64,000 nt of DNA from Clavelina lepadiformis. Its lineage: Eukaryota > Chordata > Ascidiacea > Aplousobranchia > Clavelinidae. The position numbers were made by a program, and so were the translations under genes. Of the stretch, positions 20,215 to 33,236 are shown one piece after another (the first letter of the stretch is position 1; each line of letters opens with the position of its first letter). A model generated the notes under the pieces. The model was not told the DNA's origin and did no database searches. It saw only the letters and a program-made list of their open reading frames with translations. The stretch is from assembly GCF_947623445.1 (NCBI RefSeq), contig NC_135241.1, forward strand, positions 2,296,501 through 2,360,500, read 5' to 3'.

Positions 20215-23200
20215 TCAAAAGCGATTGCCAAGATAAAAATCTCGGGTCGCATCTGAATCTTGTGGGTAGCGCAGAGCAAGCTGGGAGTTGGGAGTGTAAT
20301 AAGAATAGTTGCCGTCAGTAACAAATTTCGAGAAGTAACGACCCATTTCTTTATGTTCAACTTTTTCGGAACACCGAACTGGCGTAAGAAGGTCTTCAGG
20401 TGCATACCTGGGATAAAGAAATCATAAGGTTCATTTTACAGGACATTTCGACGCGATCTACTGTTGTAATCTAACATGGACTGTGTTTTGTCCACCACAC
20501 TATCTCAAGTCAGATCAAAACTATGAAACAAAAACAGTATTTTTTGCTGAAAATTTAAAAAATTAACCGTCTACTGTCTGAAGTTAGATCAATTGCTAAC
20601 CAATTCTTCATAAAAATTTATTTTCAAACAAAGCTGATATCTCAAGAACTAGTAAATATTGCGAATCAGGGAAGCATTGTTATGTTTATCTAATCTGTAC
20701 AATGGAATAATTTAGAACCAATAGCAAAACAGAAGTTACAAGTTTTGATTGTAGGCACGTTAAGAAACATGGGACCTTGGGTTACTTCAGGCTAATATAG
20801 TTGTTGCAAAAATAAGATTCTTACCAAACAATATGCATCACTGAGGCAATAGCGTAATAATTATTGGAAAGGTATCATGTTACAAGTGCGCATCGCCACA
20901 GACACTAACGGCAAATCAGGATAAATTATTTACAGTAATAAATCAGAATAAATCGACATACAACCAACCTTATGCCGTTGTTGGCCAAAACTTGATAGAA
21001 TAGTCGTTTCTCTTTGCATTCATTAACGTGCATGTGAGGTATCCATTCTTCAGAGATTAGGCAAAAATTATCCCACCCGTTAATAACACAGGTGTCGTGA
21101 TCAAATCGGTCCTTCATGATCATTCCAATGGAATATTTCATTCCTTCATTTGCTTCGGATGTTCTACAACATGAATTTTAAACCAAGACCATAATAACCT
21201 ATGTAAAAAAGTTCCAGTGGTACATCAATACGTTGTTGTGTTACCTTAAGTAGATACGAGAATAGACAATTTCCTTTGCCTCTTTCATTTCATCGTTCTT
21301 AGAAAGTAACTTATTTTTCGCTGCCTATGAATGCATTTGCAGTTTGGAAAAGATTAATTCAAAATTAAATGAAACTGTAAATTTAATAGTTTTAAACGAA
21401 AACTGTTGCAAAGAACAATTTAATCATATGTGTTACGTCACACTTTCGATTGATACGGGCAGTTTCCGTTTTAATCTTAATCTTTTTATTGTCTTCTATC
21501 GTCAAATAAACATTAAAATCCCATGTTTGCAACAAAAACAAAAAACATGTATTTTTAATACAGGCTTTACTTTTATGCATTTCTATACCAGTCCAATTGA
21601 AAATCATTAATACCTCATGTTCATCGGGCATGAGATGAATGCAAAGATTTAAAAGGTGCAACTTCAACCACGTTGGATAGGAGTGCCCTGTTGCATTGGC
21701 AAAAAGTTGAATGTTTCGACAAATGCAACACAGGACCTGTTAAAGATGTCATACTTAACACAAAACACTGTTGACGTGTAACAAACAGCATCAATAATTT
21801 TAATATGCAAGCTAGAACTAGGCAGTCTAGTTGGCAGACACATTTGGGCCATAAAATTCTTCACTTAAAAATAGTTTGAATGAGTTCTTTAACAGACATG
21901 GCGAAGTCCAGTGATAAGGTCACTGACATGAAAGAGTTTTTAGATAATCCCATTAATTATAGCAGATTTTCTTTTCTCTGTTATACTAAACTTTCTGAAG
22001 AAAATTCTCATTGCACTCTACTGAAAACAAACCTCATACGTAGTTGCTCCAGGTCCAGTCAAAATATTCACGTCCCTGACACCAGCAGTAATTTCTGAGT
22101 AAGTTTTCACTTCAAACCCGTTAGACACATCGATGAAGCGATAGCACCTGATACATAGTAATATAAAAATGTTATACAACACAAAATATATGCTAAGTTG
22201 ACTGCTTGACATTACAGAATTAACAAGCTTTATGCAATGAACATCTACGTTTTTAAACTTGGGTGTAATTACAAGTGACTTAGATAAGGGGTGTGCAACC
22301 TGCGGCTTAAATTCGACCCACAGAGTGGCAAAATATGTGGCCTGCTGCAGGCTTTGGTGTTTGGCTCGCTGCTAGCTTTTTATCTGCGTAACTACCGGGC
22401 ATAAGGAAGCACTAATTCTGTTTGATGGGTCGTAAAAACCTGTTGTACTATACCAAAGTGTGTCGGCTAAGCAAGGGCCGCATGCTCAGTCGATTTTATA
22501 ATCTGAGAAAAGAAGTCATATATTTTTTAAAAAGAAAAGGGCAACCAGTACATGAAATGGAAAACGAAAGTTGGTTGTGTGATCTAGCTTTCTTGGTTGA
22601 TACAACTACAGACCAAAATGACCTCAACACAAAGCTACAGCAAAATGGCCAGTATGCAAATGATGCTCACATACAAAAAATGGGATCTAAGCCACTTCCA
22701 AACTTTGAAGGACATTGGACTGCTTCCTGAGCAGAGGACAGAATTCTCAGATCAACTTCAAAATCTGTTGAATGAATTTTTAAGTCGGTTCAAATCCCAC
22801 GAAAATGTGTGTTTGAAATATTTTCCTCGACATTTCACACGGACGTTGACAAAGCACCAACTGATAATTTAAATCAAATGGAACTGATTGAACTCCAAGC
22901 GAGAACTGACATAAAGTACATGGAAATGAGTTTTGGTGATTTTTACCGTAAACGTCTCGATCAAATAAGTTTCCACAGCTGAGAAAATTTGTGGCTTTAA
23001 AGATGGCATTGTTCGATTCAACGTACGTTTGTGAGAAATTGTTTCCAAACTAGGGTTCATGCAATTCCCTCATCGATCAGTGATCAGTTAGTGACTAATG
23101 AACACCTGGAGAATGGACTTATGGTTACCAGCCTTTCAATTAAAATAAATCTGGAAAATGTGGTTGGGACAGCAAACCAGCTTTGAAGCTCTCATTAAAC

Positions 23201-24549
23201 CAATTTTAAAAACTTTTTCATTGATTTGCAATAAACTAAACTATACTGTTTTCTTTTCATGGTAGTCACTAACAAAATAGCTATCGATGAAAAATGCAAG
23301 TGGCTCGTGGTCTAATCTAGAAACACATATTTGGCCTGGCAGTATGAAAGGTTGCACACGTCTGGCTTAGATGATAAGTGAATATAACCACAGTTTAGCT
23401 ATATCTTTGAGTCAAGCATGAAAATTTTAGATTTGAGAGCTCAAAAGCAATTGCAAAATGTCTAAAACATCAAGAGATTTAGCCATTCTAAGTTGGATAC
23501 TTTTTTGTAGATACAGTATATAGTTTATACAACTACGCTATGAAAAAATGAGTTGAATCGACTTACGAAAAATCTTTGTCTGCCAGTTTAGTTTCCCGCT
23601 CCCACCTCAATAGAAAATGTTGTGGGTAGTTGATACAATCAAGTTTAATGCCAATGTTGCTTGCTATTTCGCGACAAACTATCGATAGAAAAATGGGAAT
23701 ATCTTTTCTTGATTTAATAACATGATGCAAAAATGAATTGGTGAGGCAATAGTGATCACCAACGTTGCCGCAAAATCCAAGGTCATAAAAGAATACTTTC
23801 TTGAGGGACTTCATTAAAAGATCGGCTTCTAATTCATTTTTATCTGTACTTGATTTGACAGTCTTAAAGTGAGAGAGAACTTTGCCAGCATTCGTACCGA
23901 TGAAATTGGCAATTGACGCTTTTGAAATGTTTCTGTCAAAATTAAACCATTTGTCTATCAACAACACTCCTGACATTAGTGAAGACAATGGCCTGGTATC
24001 TTCAGCGTGTTCACTGCATTCATTTCCTTCATGATCATGATCAAGGATTTGTTTCAGTTCGCTAGCAATGTGGCTGCATGTAATATGACGTAAAACTTCT
24101 TTGCAGTAGTATATCAAGGTGAGATCAGAAAACTGACAATTTTCCTCACAAATGGCGAGAAGCAACTCCCTAACAAAGCTGTAGGTGTAATTTTTCACGA
24201 AACATTCAAAAACAATAAAAACTTCATCATCAATTTGATCATCGATAAAATGGTTTTCATAAAGATTCCAAACTTGAGTAATCACTTTGTTGATTTGCTG
24301 ATAAATGATTTTCCACTTTCCGCAAAGTGAAACAGTCAAGGTATTCAGTACTTTAAAAAAACTATCATCTTTTTTCAATAAACCAGGCCAAGTTTGGTCA
24401 CACAACTTCTTCCAAATTATGTTGCTTGATGTCAATGTGTGGAAGCGACTGCAGGTAAGACCAAATTGAAGAATGTCTTTTGCATTCAAGCACCCGCAGG
24501 TCAGCATGTCAAGTAGGACAGAGTCAGGAAGATTTACTAAAGCTGCCAT
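20215..24549 (-). CDS. FBXO21: F-box only protein 21-like, copy 1 (six exons, 562 aa)
   Basis: Predicted exons: 24549-23567, 22147-22033, 21736-21614, 21324-21245, 21163-20969 and 20407-20215. Phases join cleanly and the total is 563 codons with stop. Domains: an F-box at about residues 3-50 ('LPDSVLLDMLTCGCLNAKDI'), which binds SKP1; a SirB1/transglutaminase-like region at about 220-365 ('RKDIPIFLSIVCREIA', 'NYPQHFLLRW'); a helical stretch; and a YccV/HspQ-like domain at about 430-500 ('YSIGMIMKDRFDHDTCVING'). The last exon matches the vertebrate end ('GRYFSKFVTDGNYSYYTPN'). Vertebrate FBXO21 is about 630 aa, so this is slightly short. FBXO21 is a substrate receptor of an SCF ubiquitin ligase. 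Compared with copy 2, about 11 residues are missing near residue 75. A hAT element sits in intron 1. Confidence 0.92.
22287..23365 (+). mobile_element. hAT DNA transposon remnant in FBXO21 copy 1 intron
   Basis: The ends carry inverted GTGTGCAACCT / AGGTTGCACAC, flanked by the 8-bp duplication cttagata / cttagatg (22279-22286 and 23366-23373). The plus strand encodes pieces of a GTF2IRD2/ZBED-type hAT transposase: 'SRFYNLRKEVIYFLKRKG' then 'WLCDLAFLVDTTT' (about 22480-22610), a middle part near 22680-22900, and the C-terminal 'LRKFVALKMALFDSTYVCE' (about 22980-23040). Frames shift between these pieces, and the catalytic middle and the dimerisation end are shortened. It is an internally deleted, dead copy. 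Confidence 0.88.
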
Positions 24550-26499
24550 AATTAGCTCTAGCGACCTAATCTAGCTTTTTACAACAACAGTAAATATTGT
24601 TACAGACAGATACATTACCAAATAACAAAATATATTCAATCAGTCAATAAATCATTTTTATTCGTCAAAATCACGATGGGGCGAAAAAAATCAAGCCAGT
24701 TGTTGTTAGCATGCACTGATGAAGGAGAAAATGATAAATAGTAAAAGCTTAAACCGTGCAGAAAAATAATTAAGGTTATCATTGCTGGTAACATCTACCA
24801 CGGCCACTAAACTCATAAGTTAAACGCACAAAACATTAATTAGTTAAAAACAAATGAATAAGTTGAAATGAAAAACCAGTTTCAGTAAAGACAAAATTAA
24901 ACCAAGAAGTTACTGTTTTAGTCTAAACAAAGTTTATCAGAATTAGACCAACCACCGTAACTGGGCTAACATTTTTAACATTTTTAACATTTTTAAATAC
25001 CGTAATTTGTAAACTTACATGCATTTAGTGACATAATGGCAGTAGAAAAGCATTAACATTACATAGTTTAAATGAAATTTAGTGGCTAATTACAATTTAT
25101 ACATATTACCCTAACAGCAACTAGGCTGGTCTAGGCTAATAATTTTCCACATCTACTTTATCTGAGTTAAACTCCAAATGACGGCAATCATTCAAAATTT
25201 TCGGCGGAAAACTTCTGCTTCATGTTGCGATATTTACGTCACGCTGAGGTCAATTCACGCTATTTTCGACTTGTAGTTATGCACTATGGCCAATACTGTA
25301 CGTCATATCCGAGTCTTTATACAAGCTGCAACATATAAACTTCAGAAAGATATAAATTTAAAGGTAAATAAAGACTTGGATTATATCAAGATTGAAAAAG
25401 CTGTTTTGACGTTAAAACTTATTTTGTTACGTTGTGGGTATTATGATACAGAACTGACAGCTACAATTTGGAAGCAATATTTCTAGTTACACAGACGACT
25501 AGAAAAGTTAACAAAGATTAATGGTTTCGAAACCCTGCTTATCAAATCAGTAGGCTATTTTGTATTGCATTGTTTATTTTTCGCAATTAACTGTGCGGAG
25601 CGAAATTTAGGATACAGTGCTAACTCTTGTAGTCATAGCACAATAAAACACACCCGCATGAACAATTAACGAGCAGAAGCTATGTTTAAAATGAATCGTC
25701 ACTGAAAACAATGAACTAAAAATTAAATTTTGCAAGCGTTGCCGAAATACTTGTGTTCGTAATTTTCTAGTTGCGCTGCATTTCATGATCATGAAAGTGT
25801 AGTAGTAGCAGCAATAGCAAAAGAAAATTAGTAGTATAGGCAACTGCTGGTAGCCAGGCCGGATTAACCAACCGCGTGGTCCGTAGCAAGTTTTAGCGGG
25901 ACGCTAAAGCTATACTTATTAGTTCTTTTAACTTATATATTTTTTTAACAACCTATTCCTCCTTCAAACCATAACTAAATTTACTCTTTAATAAGTTATG
26001 AAAATTGTCCATGAACGAGTTAAAAGAGAAAGCAAAGTAGGCGATGGTGATACGTAACTACTTTTTAAGGTTGCATGATCTGTTCGCGAAATTCCGGGAC
26101 GGGTCTGATCAAATTATGCAGAAATTTTGATTCAAACTTATTGGACGAATATTTTGTTGTGAAATTAGACGCAGCGTGGAATTTAAAGCTCCTTAGAACA
26201 AAACAACACCAATTAAGCACTAGGCACGCAAGCAAACCTATAATTTAAATGGATAGACGTCCCATGCCGCATAAGCTGCCGGCTTATATAAACTGCACTT
26301 ATTCGATCTACTTTACATGACGTATATTTTTTAACGTTTTTCAATTACCGAAAATAACCTTAATGCCTTTTTGAAAAGATAATTTTAAATCTTAATTTAC
26401 ACATACATTGTTGTTGCTTACTTTTCTTTTTTTTTTGCTCCAGCATCTAGCTTGGCGTAATTTCGATCTTTAATACGGCTTTCTGAAACCCCTAACTTT
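24550..26499. other. Upstream region of FBXO21 copy 1, no further gene seen
   Basis: AT-rich intergenic DNA. It has a small repeat ('catttttaacatttttaaca' near 24970) and one 66-codon frame at 25286-25486 without recognisable similarity. No RNA gene recognised. Confidence 0.5.
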
Positions 26500-27520
26500 G
26501 TGAAAAACTTTTTCTGGCTTCTCAGATTCTCGGACGGCTTATAGGCCTACTCAAAATATGTGGTATAGCTTGCGCGTTTTTGTGCCTTCGTGCTTGACAC
26601 TGACAGTAACACGTTTTTGTCTCACTGATCTATAGTATGTAGACCTACCTCTTCTTGATAACGCTCATCTTAACGCAATTGTGGGAGTATTTGAAGACCC
26701 GGCTGTCAATGGAACAATGAAAAAAAGCAGAAAAAGGCGATCTAATTACGACGCAACGCACGATGAATCAAAATAATTAATTCGGCTTGGTCAAACGGAC
26801 ATAACAATGCTTCGAATGTTCTGGCTGGCTTTCAAGCTGTTAGCCTAACCCCAATATGTCGCACAATTACGCCAGCTGCTAATTCTTTGTTGAAAAATCA
26901 ATAACATGCAAAGTAGGTTACTGGGTCATGCATGTACGGAAGAAACGTTATTAGAAATTGGACAACGGATTAAGGTCAGTAGTTCTGTGTTAACCAGGGC
27001 ATCAATAATTTGGCTGATGTGTAAATGAAAATTTCAATGTTTCGTACAAAAATATGTGGATTGCATTTCATTTCTAAAGTAGTGGTAAGAAATGACTTTG
27101 CTTAATTCGAATGTGCGAGAAAAGAATTTTCTGTGAGCGGTGTTTTGCGAAGAAATGGGCGAGCACAAGAATGAAAACGGGAGAATGATTGAAAAACTTT
27201 GTTTTAAATTACTGGCTCCTTAAAAATAATTATGTCACCCAAAGTACTGTAATTATTTATGAATACACCGATATATTGCGTGAATAAAACAACACTAAAA
27301 TAATAGGGATGGTTGTTATAAACTAAAGCATGGCATTTCTAAACAAGTTTCTTGCAGTTACCATGTTTGTTTATCGGACGGTTCTTTCTGAATGATCGTC
27401 TTTCTTTACGTCACCTCAAGGCAACTAAGATCGATTAAAGAAAATTAGAAAGTTGGACTCTCGTTCTTTTGTTTTCAGTTTATTCCAAATCAAACAGTTT
27501 GTTCCTCGTTCGATTTATGT
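26500..27520. repeat. Repeat A, diverged copy 4
   Basis: Aligns along its length with 7088-8150 in the same orientation but with much greater divergence. Shared blocks include 'gcaaagtaggtta', 'gggtcatgcatgt' and 'gactctcgttcttttgttt'. It is an older member of the same repeat. Confidence 0.6.
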
Positions 27521-27849
27521 GCGAGGTGTGAGATGAACAGCAACGTTTTAAGAAAAATCACACAGGTCAAAATGTAGGAATGCCCAACCGTAACTTTTAA
27601 TACAAAACAACAGAAGTCACCAATGCTTCCCGCCATAATGTGTTGAATTTATACTGGAATGCGGCTCAAAATAAAATCAGTTTAATCAGATTCAGCGATG
27701 AGGTTATTTGCTAATTTTTCTGTTATATAATTTCCAGTCATCTTTTACGGTTGTATGACATATTTGTGAGCACACGTGTCGTGACCTACATCATATGCAG
27801 CATGTCACACTGGTCAATATTACGGGAATGAGTTAGCTTCTTTGCTTGG

Positions 27850-28132
27850 TATTATTCTTAAAATATTTCGTTTTGTTCTAGCGTTGACTATATTTCTTTG
27901 ATGAATTTTATTTGGGCGCTTGCTGTTTGCAAAAACATCAAATAAACGTACTGTACCATGTGATCTGGTCAGATATTTTGTGTTCCTGTTGGAAAAAAAC
28001 TATTTGTGTGCGTTCTTTTTAACTGCATAACAAGAAAGACATCACTGAAAATTAGATGGTAAGGCGAATATTTATACAAAAATTGCAGAAAACTTATTCA
28101 TACATATTGCACAACCAGCAAAAGTATCAATG
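27850..28132. repeat. 3' flank of FBXO21 copy 2, part of the gene duplication
   Basis: Aligns with about 19860-20130 beyond copy 1. The alignment breaks at 28132 and resumes at 28776 because of an insertion. Confidence 0.65.
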
Positions 28133-28775
28133 AAAAATTAAACCAAATGATGATCCTGAAATGGAAATCCTTACATCAGCAAGTAGTAAATGATAATAGT
28201 TTAGAAAAACCTACTCAACTATTGGTTTCTACATGATGGCAGCGGAATAAAATCAGGAGTCCGTCTGTTCTACTGATGTGCTGCTTTTGAGGTAACAATG
28301 AGTAATTGATATGGCAGGAAAATGTACTTACAGCAACTTGTAGCAACTTACAATAATGTTAACAGCCACAACCAGTTTCGGATCATTTAGCACATGGCTT
28401 CTCAAACTTTTTAGGTCTGCGACCCCGTTTTAGAAAATAAATTTCTATGCGACCCCTTGAGAGGTAGCCTACACGTTAATGATGCTAAAACAATAAACGT
28501 CCAATTACAAATCTGAAGTGGTATTTTTGTCTCTGGCAAAATCATACAGTACAAGTGCACACAATCCACCGAAGTACAATAACTTGCAGTAATAAACAAA
28601 TCTCGTAATAGAAACAGTAAAGCGAATAAACAATAATCAAAAATTCAATTTATAAAAATTAAATTTGTTTCGCGACTCCGTTTGGGGTCGCATAGAGTAG
28701 TTCTTAACAACAGTAGTTAAGAACTAAAACTGTTGGAAATTCGAAAAACTCATCATCAAGCCAAATGAAGTAAAA
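28133..28775. mobile_element. Insertion of 643 bp in the duplicated flank, unclassified
   Basis: Absent from the corresponding position beyond FBXO21 copy 1 (about 20131) and bounded by the 7-bp direct repeat atcaatg (28126-28132 and 28776-28782). Inside, 28390-28700 contains 'ttctcaaactttttaggtc' then 'tgcgacccc' and an inverted 'ggggtcgca', resembling widespread non-autonomous hAT elements. The outer ends show no clean inverted repeat, so the insertion may be composite. Confidence 0.6.
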
Positions 28776-28864
28776 ATCAATGTACAGATATCTATGCCCT
28801 TTCATAATCGACAAAACAATAATGCAAGAACTGAAACCTCCATTTGGAAGTAGTTTATAGCTGA

Positions 28865-31800
28865 TCAAAAAGGATGGCCAACATAAAAATCACGAGTCGC
28901 ATCTGAATCTTGTGGATAGCGCAGAGCAAGCTGGGAGTTGGGCATTAAGTAAGAATAGTTGGTTGAGTCGTCAGTTACAAATTTCGAGAAGTAACGACCA
29001 ATTTCTTTATGTTTAACTTTATCGGGGTTGCAAAATGGTTGAAGGTTGTCTTCAGCTGCATACCTGTGATAAAGAAATTATGAAGTAAGCAGTGTCATTC
29101 TTTTTACAAGACTTTCTGGTGCAGACATGGCCAGAAGAACAACTGAAGCTAACAGCTTTTACCAATTGCAATCAAAATGCTGTGTTTAAATTATAAAACA
29201 ATGCTATGCATAAATAGATCAACTGTTGTAATCAATCATGGCTTGTGTTTTGTCCACCACACTATCTCAATCACATCAAAACTATGAAACAAACAAAGCA
29301 ATGTTTACATTTTTCGCTTTTTGGTGAGAGATTAAACAATAACAGTCTACTGCTCGGTCTTATGTCAAATTCTTTTCTGTTTTTATATATGCATTAGACG
29401 TTTTTCCATACAAAGCTGACACTTCAAGATTTACTGTTTAGTTAAATTTGAAAAGCAATAGGTCAGGCCAATATCAGTAGGATGGCGGCATGAAAAACTT
29501 GCAATTATTGCGATTAAGAGAATCTTTAAGGGTTACGTTACGTTAGAAACACATAAAAATCTGTACAAAGAGATAAATCAAAACCAATAACAAAACAAAA
29601 AAATCCAATTTCTGATCGCAGCCACTTTAAGAAACTTTGAAAGTTTGATTTAGTTCCAGCAACAGAAATCACAACAAATACGAAGGTAGGATTCTTATTA
29701 TGCAAAGTGCATTACTGAAGCAACTGGTTATCAGTAAACATTTATTATCTTTTACCTGATATGTGCTCACCCCAACAAATACTCACAGGCGAAAGTGGGC
29801 AGTCAATACTACAAAAATACCATTGGTAAAAGTACTCAACAAAAATTAAACTAGCGATAACAGAATTCAGTACTGTTTCAAAGCTTATGCGATCTCTCAT
29901 TGCAACTTTTTTAGAAACTTTATTAAACTTTATTATCGATTAAAAAGAATAGCAAGCGTTAACAAAACTGACAATAAGTTAAAAAAAAGAACTTTAATTA
30001 AACAAGCATTGCTTCTCAATACCTTTAAATATTCACGTTAGAAATTTTGGAACCGACTAAAAATTCCTGAAAAGGAATTACAGATATGGTGCTATTTTCC
30101 AAGTATCGATGGTAGCAGTATCAGTAGAGAAAAAGTACAACATTACTCTGATTCGATACTGCAGTCTCACAGTACTGCCCAGTTCTGCTCACAGGGAATT
30201 ATTCGTTATAATAAATTAAATTCAATAGAAATCGCATTTGGGGTCTCCAGAAGGGACATCTCTAAAAGGTGCCAAAATCATTACATCCTTTGCTTTCTCG
30301 GAAATTTTTTCACCAAATGACTGTTATTATATAAAAGCAAATTTTGAGCACAAGCAACAGAAATGCGGTGTTGCTGTAATGAAAGTGTTAGACTGTAGAC
30401 TTGTAGACAAAGCCACTATAAGCAAAATCATTACTTCGTGAAACATATGGCTTGCAAACAGGTGTCATACACAAAAAATGTCACAGGAGAAAAATATACA
30501 AAAAATTTCATAATACTTCTAGTGTAAATAAGAATACATCACCATACAACCAACCTTTCGCTGCCGTCGTTAACCAAAACATGATAGAATGGTTGTTTGT
30601 CTTTGTGTTCAAGTTCATCAACACCCATGTGGAGTATCCATTGCTGAGGCATGTCGCAAAAATTATCCCACCCCCGAATAATACACTGGTAATCATACCT
30701 TCGATGCTTCATGATCATTCCAACAGCGTATTTTACTCCCTCATTAGCTGGGCAAGTTCTACAACATTAAGTACATACCAACATTACAACCAGATAGAAA
30801 AGAGCCAAATGTACAGGAAGATGTTGCTGTGTCACCTTAGATGGATGCTAGGAGAATAATTTTCCCTTCTCTTTTCGTTTTCTTTTTTTGCAGTGAGCAG
30901 AATATTTTCAACTTCCTATGAAAAAATTTTGCATTTTTCAAATAAATATATCGACAAATAAAGTTTAACTTTAAAAGAAAGGAAAATTTGCAGTCCGAAA
31001 AAAAATTTAGCTGCTGAAGCCAGTTCAGCTAAATGTCTTACTTTGCAGCTAGGCAAACTAACAGTAGTTCTTTCTTTAATCTTAATCTTTCTGTTGTCTT
31101 CTATCGCCAAATCAAGATTGAATCCTTGTGTGTAAAATTTATTTATCCGTTTCAGCAGATACTAGAATGTAACAACAGAAAAAGTTTAAATAGATGACTG
31201 GTTTACCTGACAGACACAAAGTGGTTTACAATAAGGAAGTGTAAAAAGCATAACTCGTTGGTGATAAAGTGATCAAAGGAAAAGATATTTTGACTTTCTC
31301 TGCTCAAACCATTATTACCTCATAATCATCAGGCATGAGAAGAATACAAAGATTTAAAACGTCCAAGCCCATATCATTGCCACTGGATTGGCCTGACACT
31401 TTGGCATGAAAATCAATATTTCTGCAAACTCGACATAATACCTGTTAAAATATCATACTCAACACATAGCACTGTTTAAAGTGTGTATAGTGAGATACAC
31501 TGCTGATAGAAATTTAAACACATCAAGCAAAGAACCTAGAATTAAGTAGCATAGTTGGCAACCATATTTCAGTTGTTTACATTTCATTCTTCAGTTCGTA
31601 ACAACTTGAATGAGCAAGAGAACGGTCACAGAAACTCCAATGTTTTGTGCTAAACTTGAGGTTATTGAAATGAACTTCTCAATGCACTCTACAGAAAACA
31701 AACCTCGTACGTAGTTGCTTCAGGTCCAGTCAAAATGCTCACGTCCCTTACACCAGCAGTAAGCTCTGAGTAAGTTTTCATTGCACCTCCGTTAAATACA

Positions 31801-33236
31801 TCAATGAAGCGATAGCACCTGATACATAGTAATATAAATGTGTTAGAATGTCAACTTCATGCTAAAGTCACCATGTGGCAGTCCAGTATTAATAAGCTTT
31901 ATGCAATAACTATATTTTTAAACTTGTAAACTTGGGTGAAAGACTTTAATACTTTAAGAGATATTGAATAAATTTTAGATTGTTGAGTGCAATTACAAAC
32001 CATTTAGGTGATAAGTCAAGGCGTTTGTGTCACACCTTTTAAATTCATGCTGAGTCATACAATATTGTAATTCATCAAAAGTAAAAAATTGAAAAGGAGA
32101 TTGCACATACATTAAAAGGAAAAAACTATCGAGAGATTTTTAGATGGATGCATTTATATATATATGTTAACTAGGGTATAGTAAATAAAAACATCATGAA
32201 AAAAGGTAAAAAACACTTACAAATGATCTTTGTCTGTCATTCCAGTGTCCCGCTCCCATCTCAATAAAAAATGTTGTGGGTAGTTGATACAATCCAGTTT
32301 AATGCCAATGTTGCGTGCTATTTCGCGATAAATTATCGATAGCAAAATGGGAATCCCTTTTCTTGATTTAATAACATGATGCAAAAATGAATTGGTGATG
32401 TTATAGTAATCATCAGCATTGCCACAAAATCCAAGGTCATCAAAGAATACTTTTTTGAGTGACTTCATTAAAAGATCGGCTTCTAATTCATTTTTATCTG
32501 TACTTGATTCGACAGATTTAAAGTGAAAGAGAACTTTGTCAGAAACTTCAGCGATAAAATTAGCAATTGACGCTCTTGAAAGGTTTGTGTCAAAATTAAA
32601 CCATTTTTCAATGAGCAACACCCCTCTTATTACTGATGACAATTGCCTGACCATTTCAACAGAATGTTGGTTATCTTCAGCTTCTTTACAACCATCATCA
32701 ATCAAAAGTTTTAGCCCTTTAGCTACGTGGCCCCACGAGATATGACGCAAAACTTTATGGCTGTAGTATTTCAAGGTGAGATCAGAAAATTGACAATGTT
32801 CCTCACAAATGGCGAGAAGCAGCTCCCTAAGAAAACTGTAGGTATATTTTTTAATGAGACATTCAAAAACAGTAAGAAATTTATCATCGATCTGGTCATC
32901 AATAAAGTGGTTTTCATAAAGATTCCAAACTGCAGCAATCACTTCACTGGTTTGCTGATAGATATATTTCCAATGCAGGTAAGCTGATGAAGCAGTTTGT
33001 GTGTTTCCATCATGTGAAACCGTCAAGGTATTCAGTACTTTTAAAAAACTACCATCTTTCTTCAATAAACCAGGCCAAGTTTGGTCAAACAACTTCTTCC
33101 AAATTATATTACTCAATGTCAATGTGTGGAAGCGACTGCAGGTAAGACCAAATTGAAGAATGTCCTTTGCATTCAAGCACCCGCAGGTCAGCATGTCAAG
33201 TAGGACAGAGTCAGGAAGATTTACTAAAGCTGTCAT
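28865..33236 (-). CDS. FBXO21: F-box only protein 21-like, copy 2 (six exons, 578 aa)
   Basis: Predicted exons: 33236-32221, 31818-31704, 31441-31319, 30915-30836, 30758-30555 and 29063-28865, with phases identical to copy 1 and 579 codons in all. Exons 2, 3 and 4 have exactly the same length as in copy 1; exon 1 is longer (about 11 residues near residue 75), and exons 5 and 6 differ by small in-frame indels. F-box near the start, SirB1/transglutaminase-like region ('KGIPILLSIIYREIARNIG', 'PQHFLLRW'), and a YccV-like domain ('YAVGMIMKHRRYDYQCIIRG'). The YccV motif 'KHRRYDYQCIIRGWD' is closer to vertebrate FBXO21 (KHKRYGYNCVIYGWD) than copy 1's 'KDRFDHDTCVINGWD', suggesting this is the more constrained copy. 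Tandem head-to-tail with copy 1, about 4.3 kb apart. Confidence 0.92.

Noticed and set aside
25286-25486. A 66-codon plus-strand frame upstream of FBXO21 copy 1
   Set aside because: No recognisable domain, no splice partner, and length expected by chance.
25850-26110. Possible transposon end 'ccaggccggattaacc'
   Set aside because: No matching inverted end or duplication could be located.
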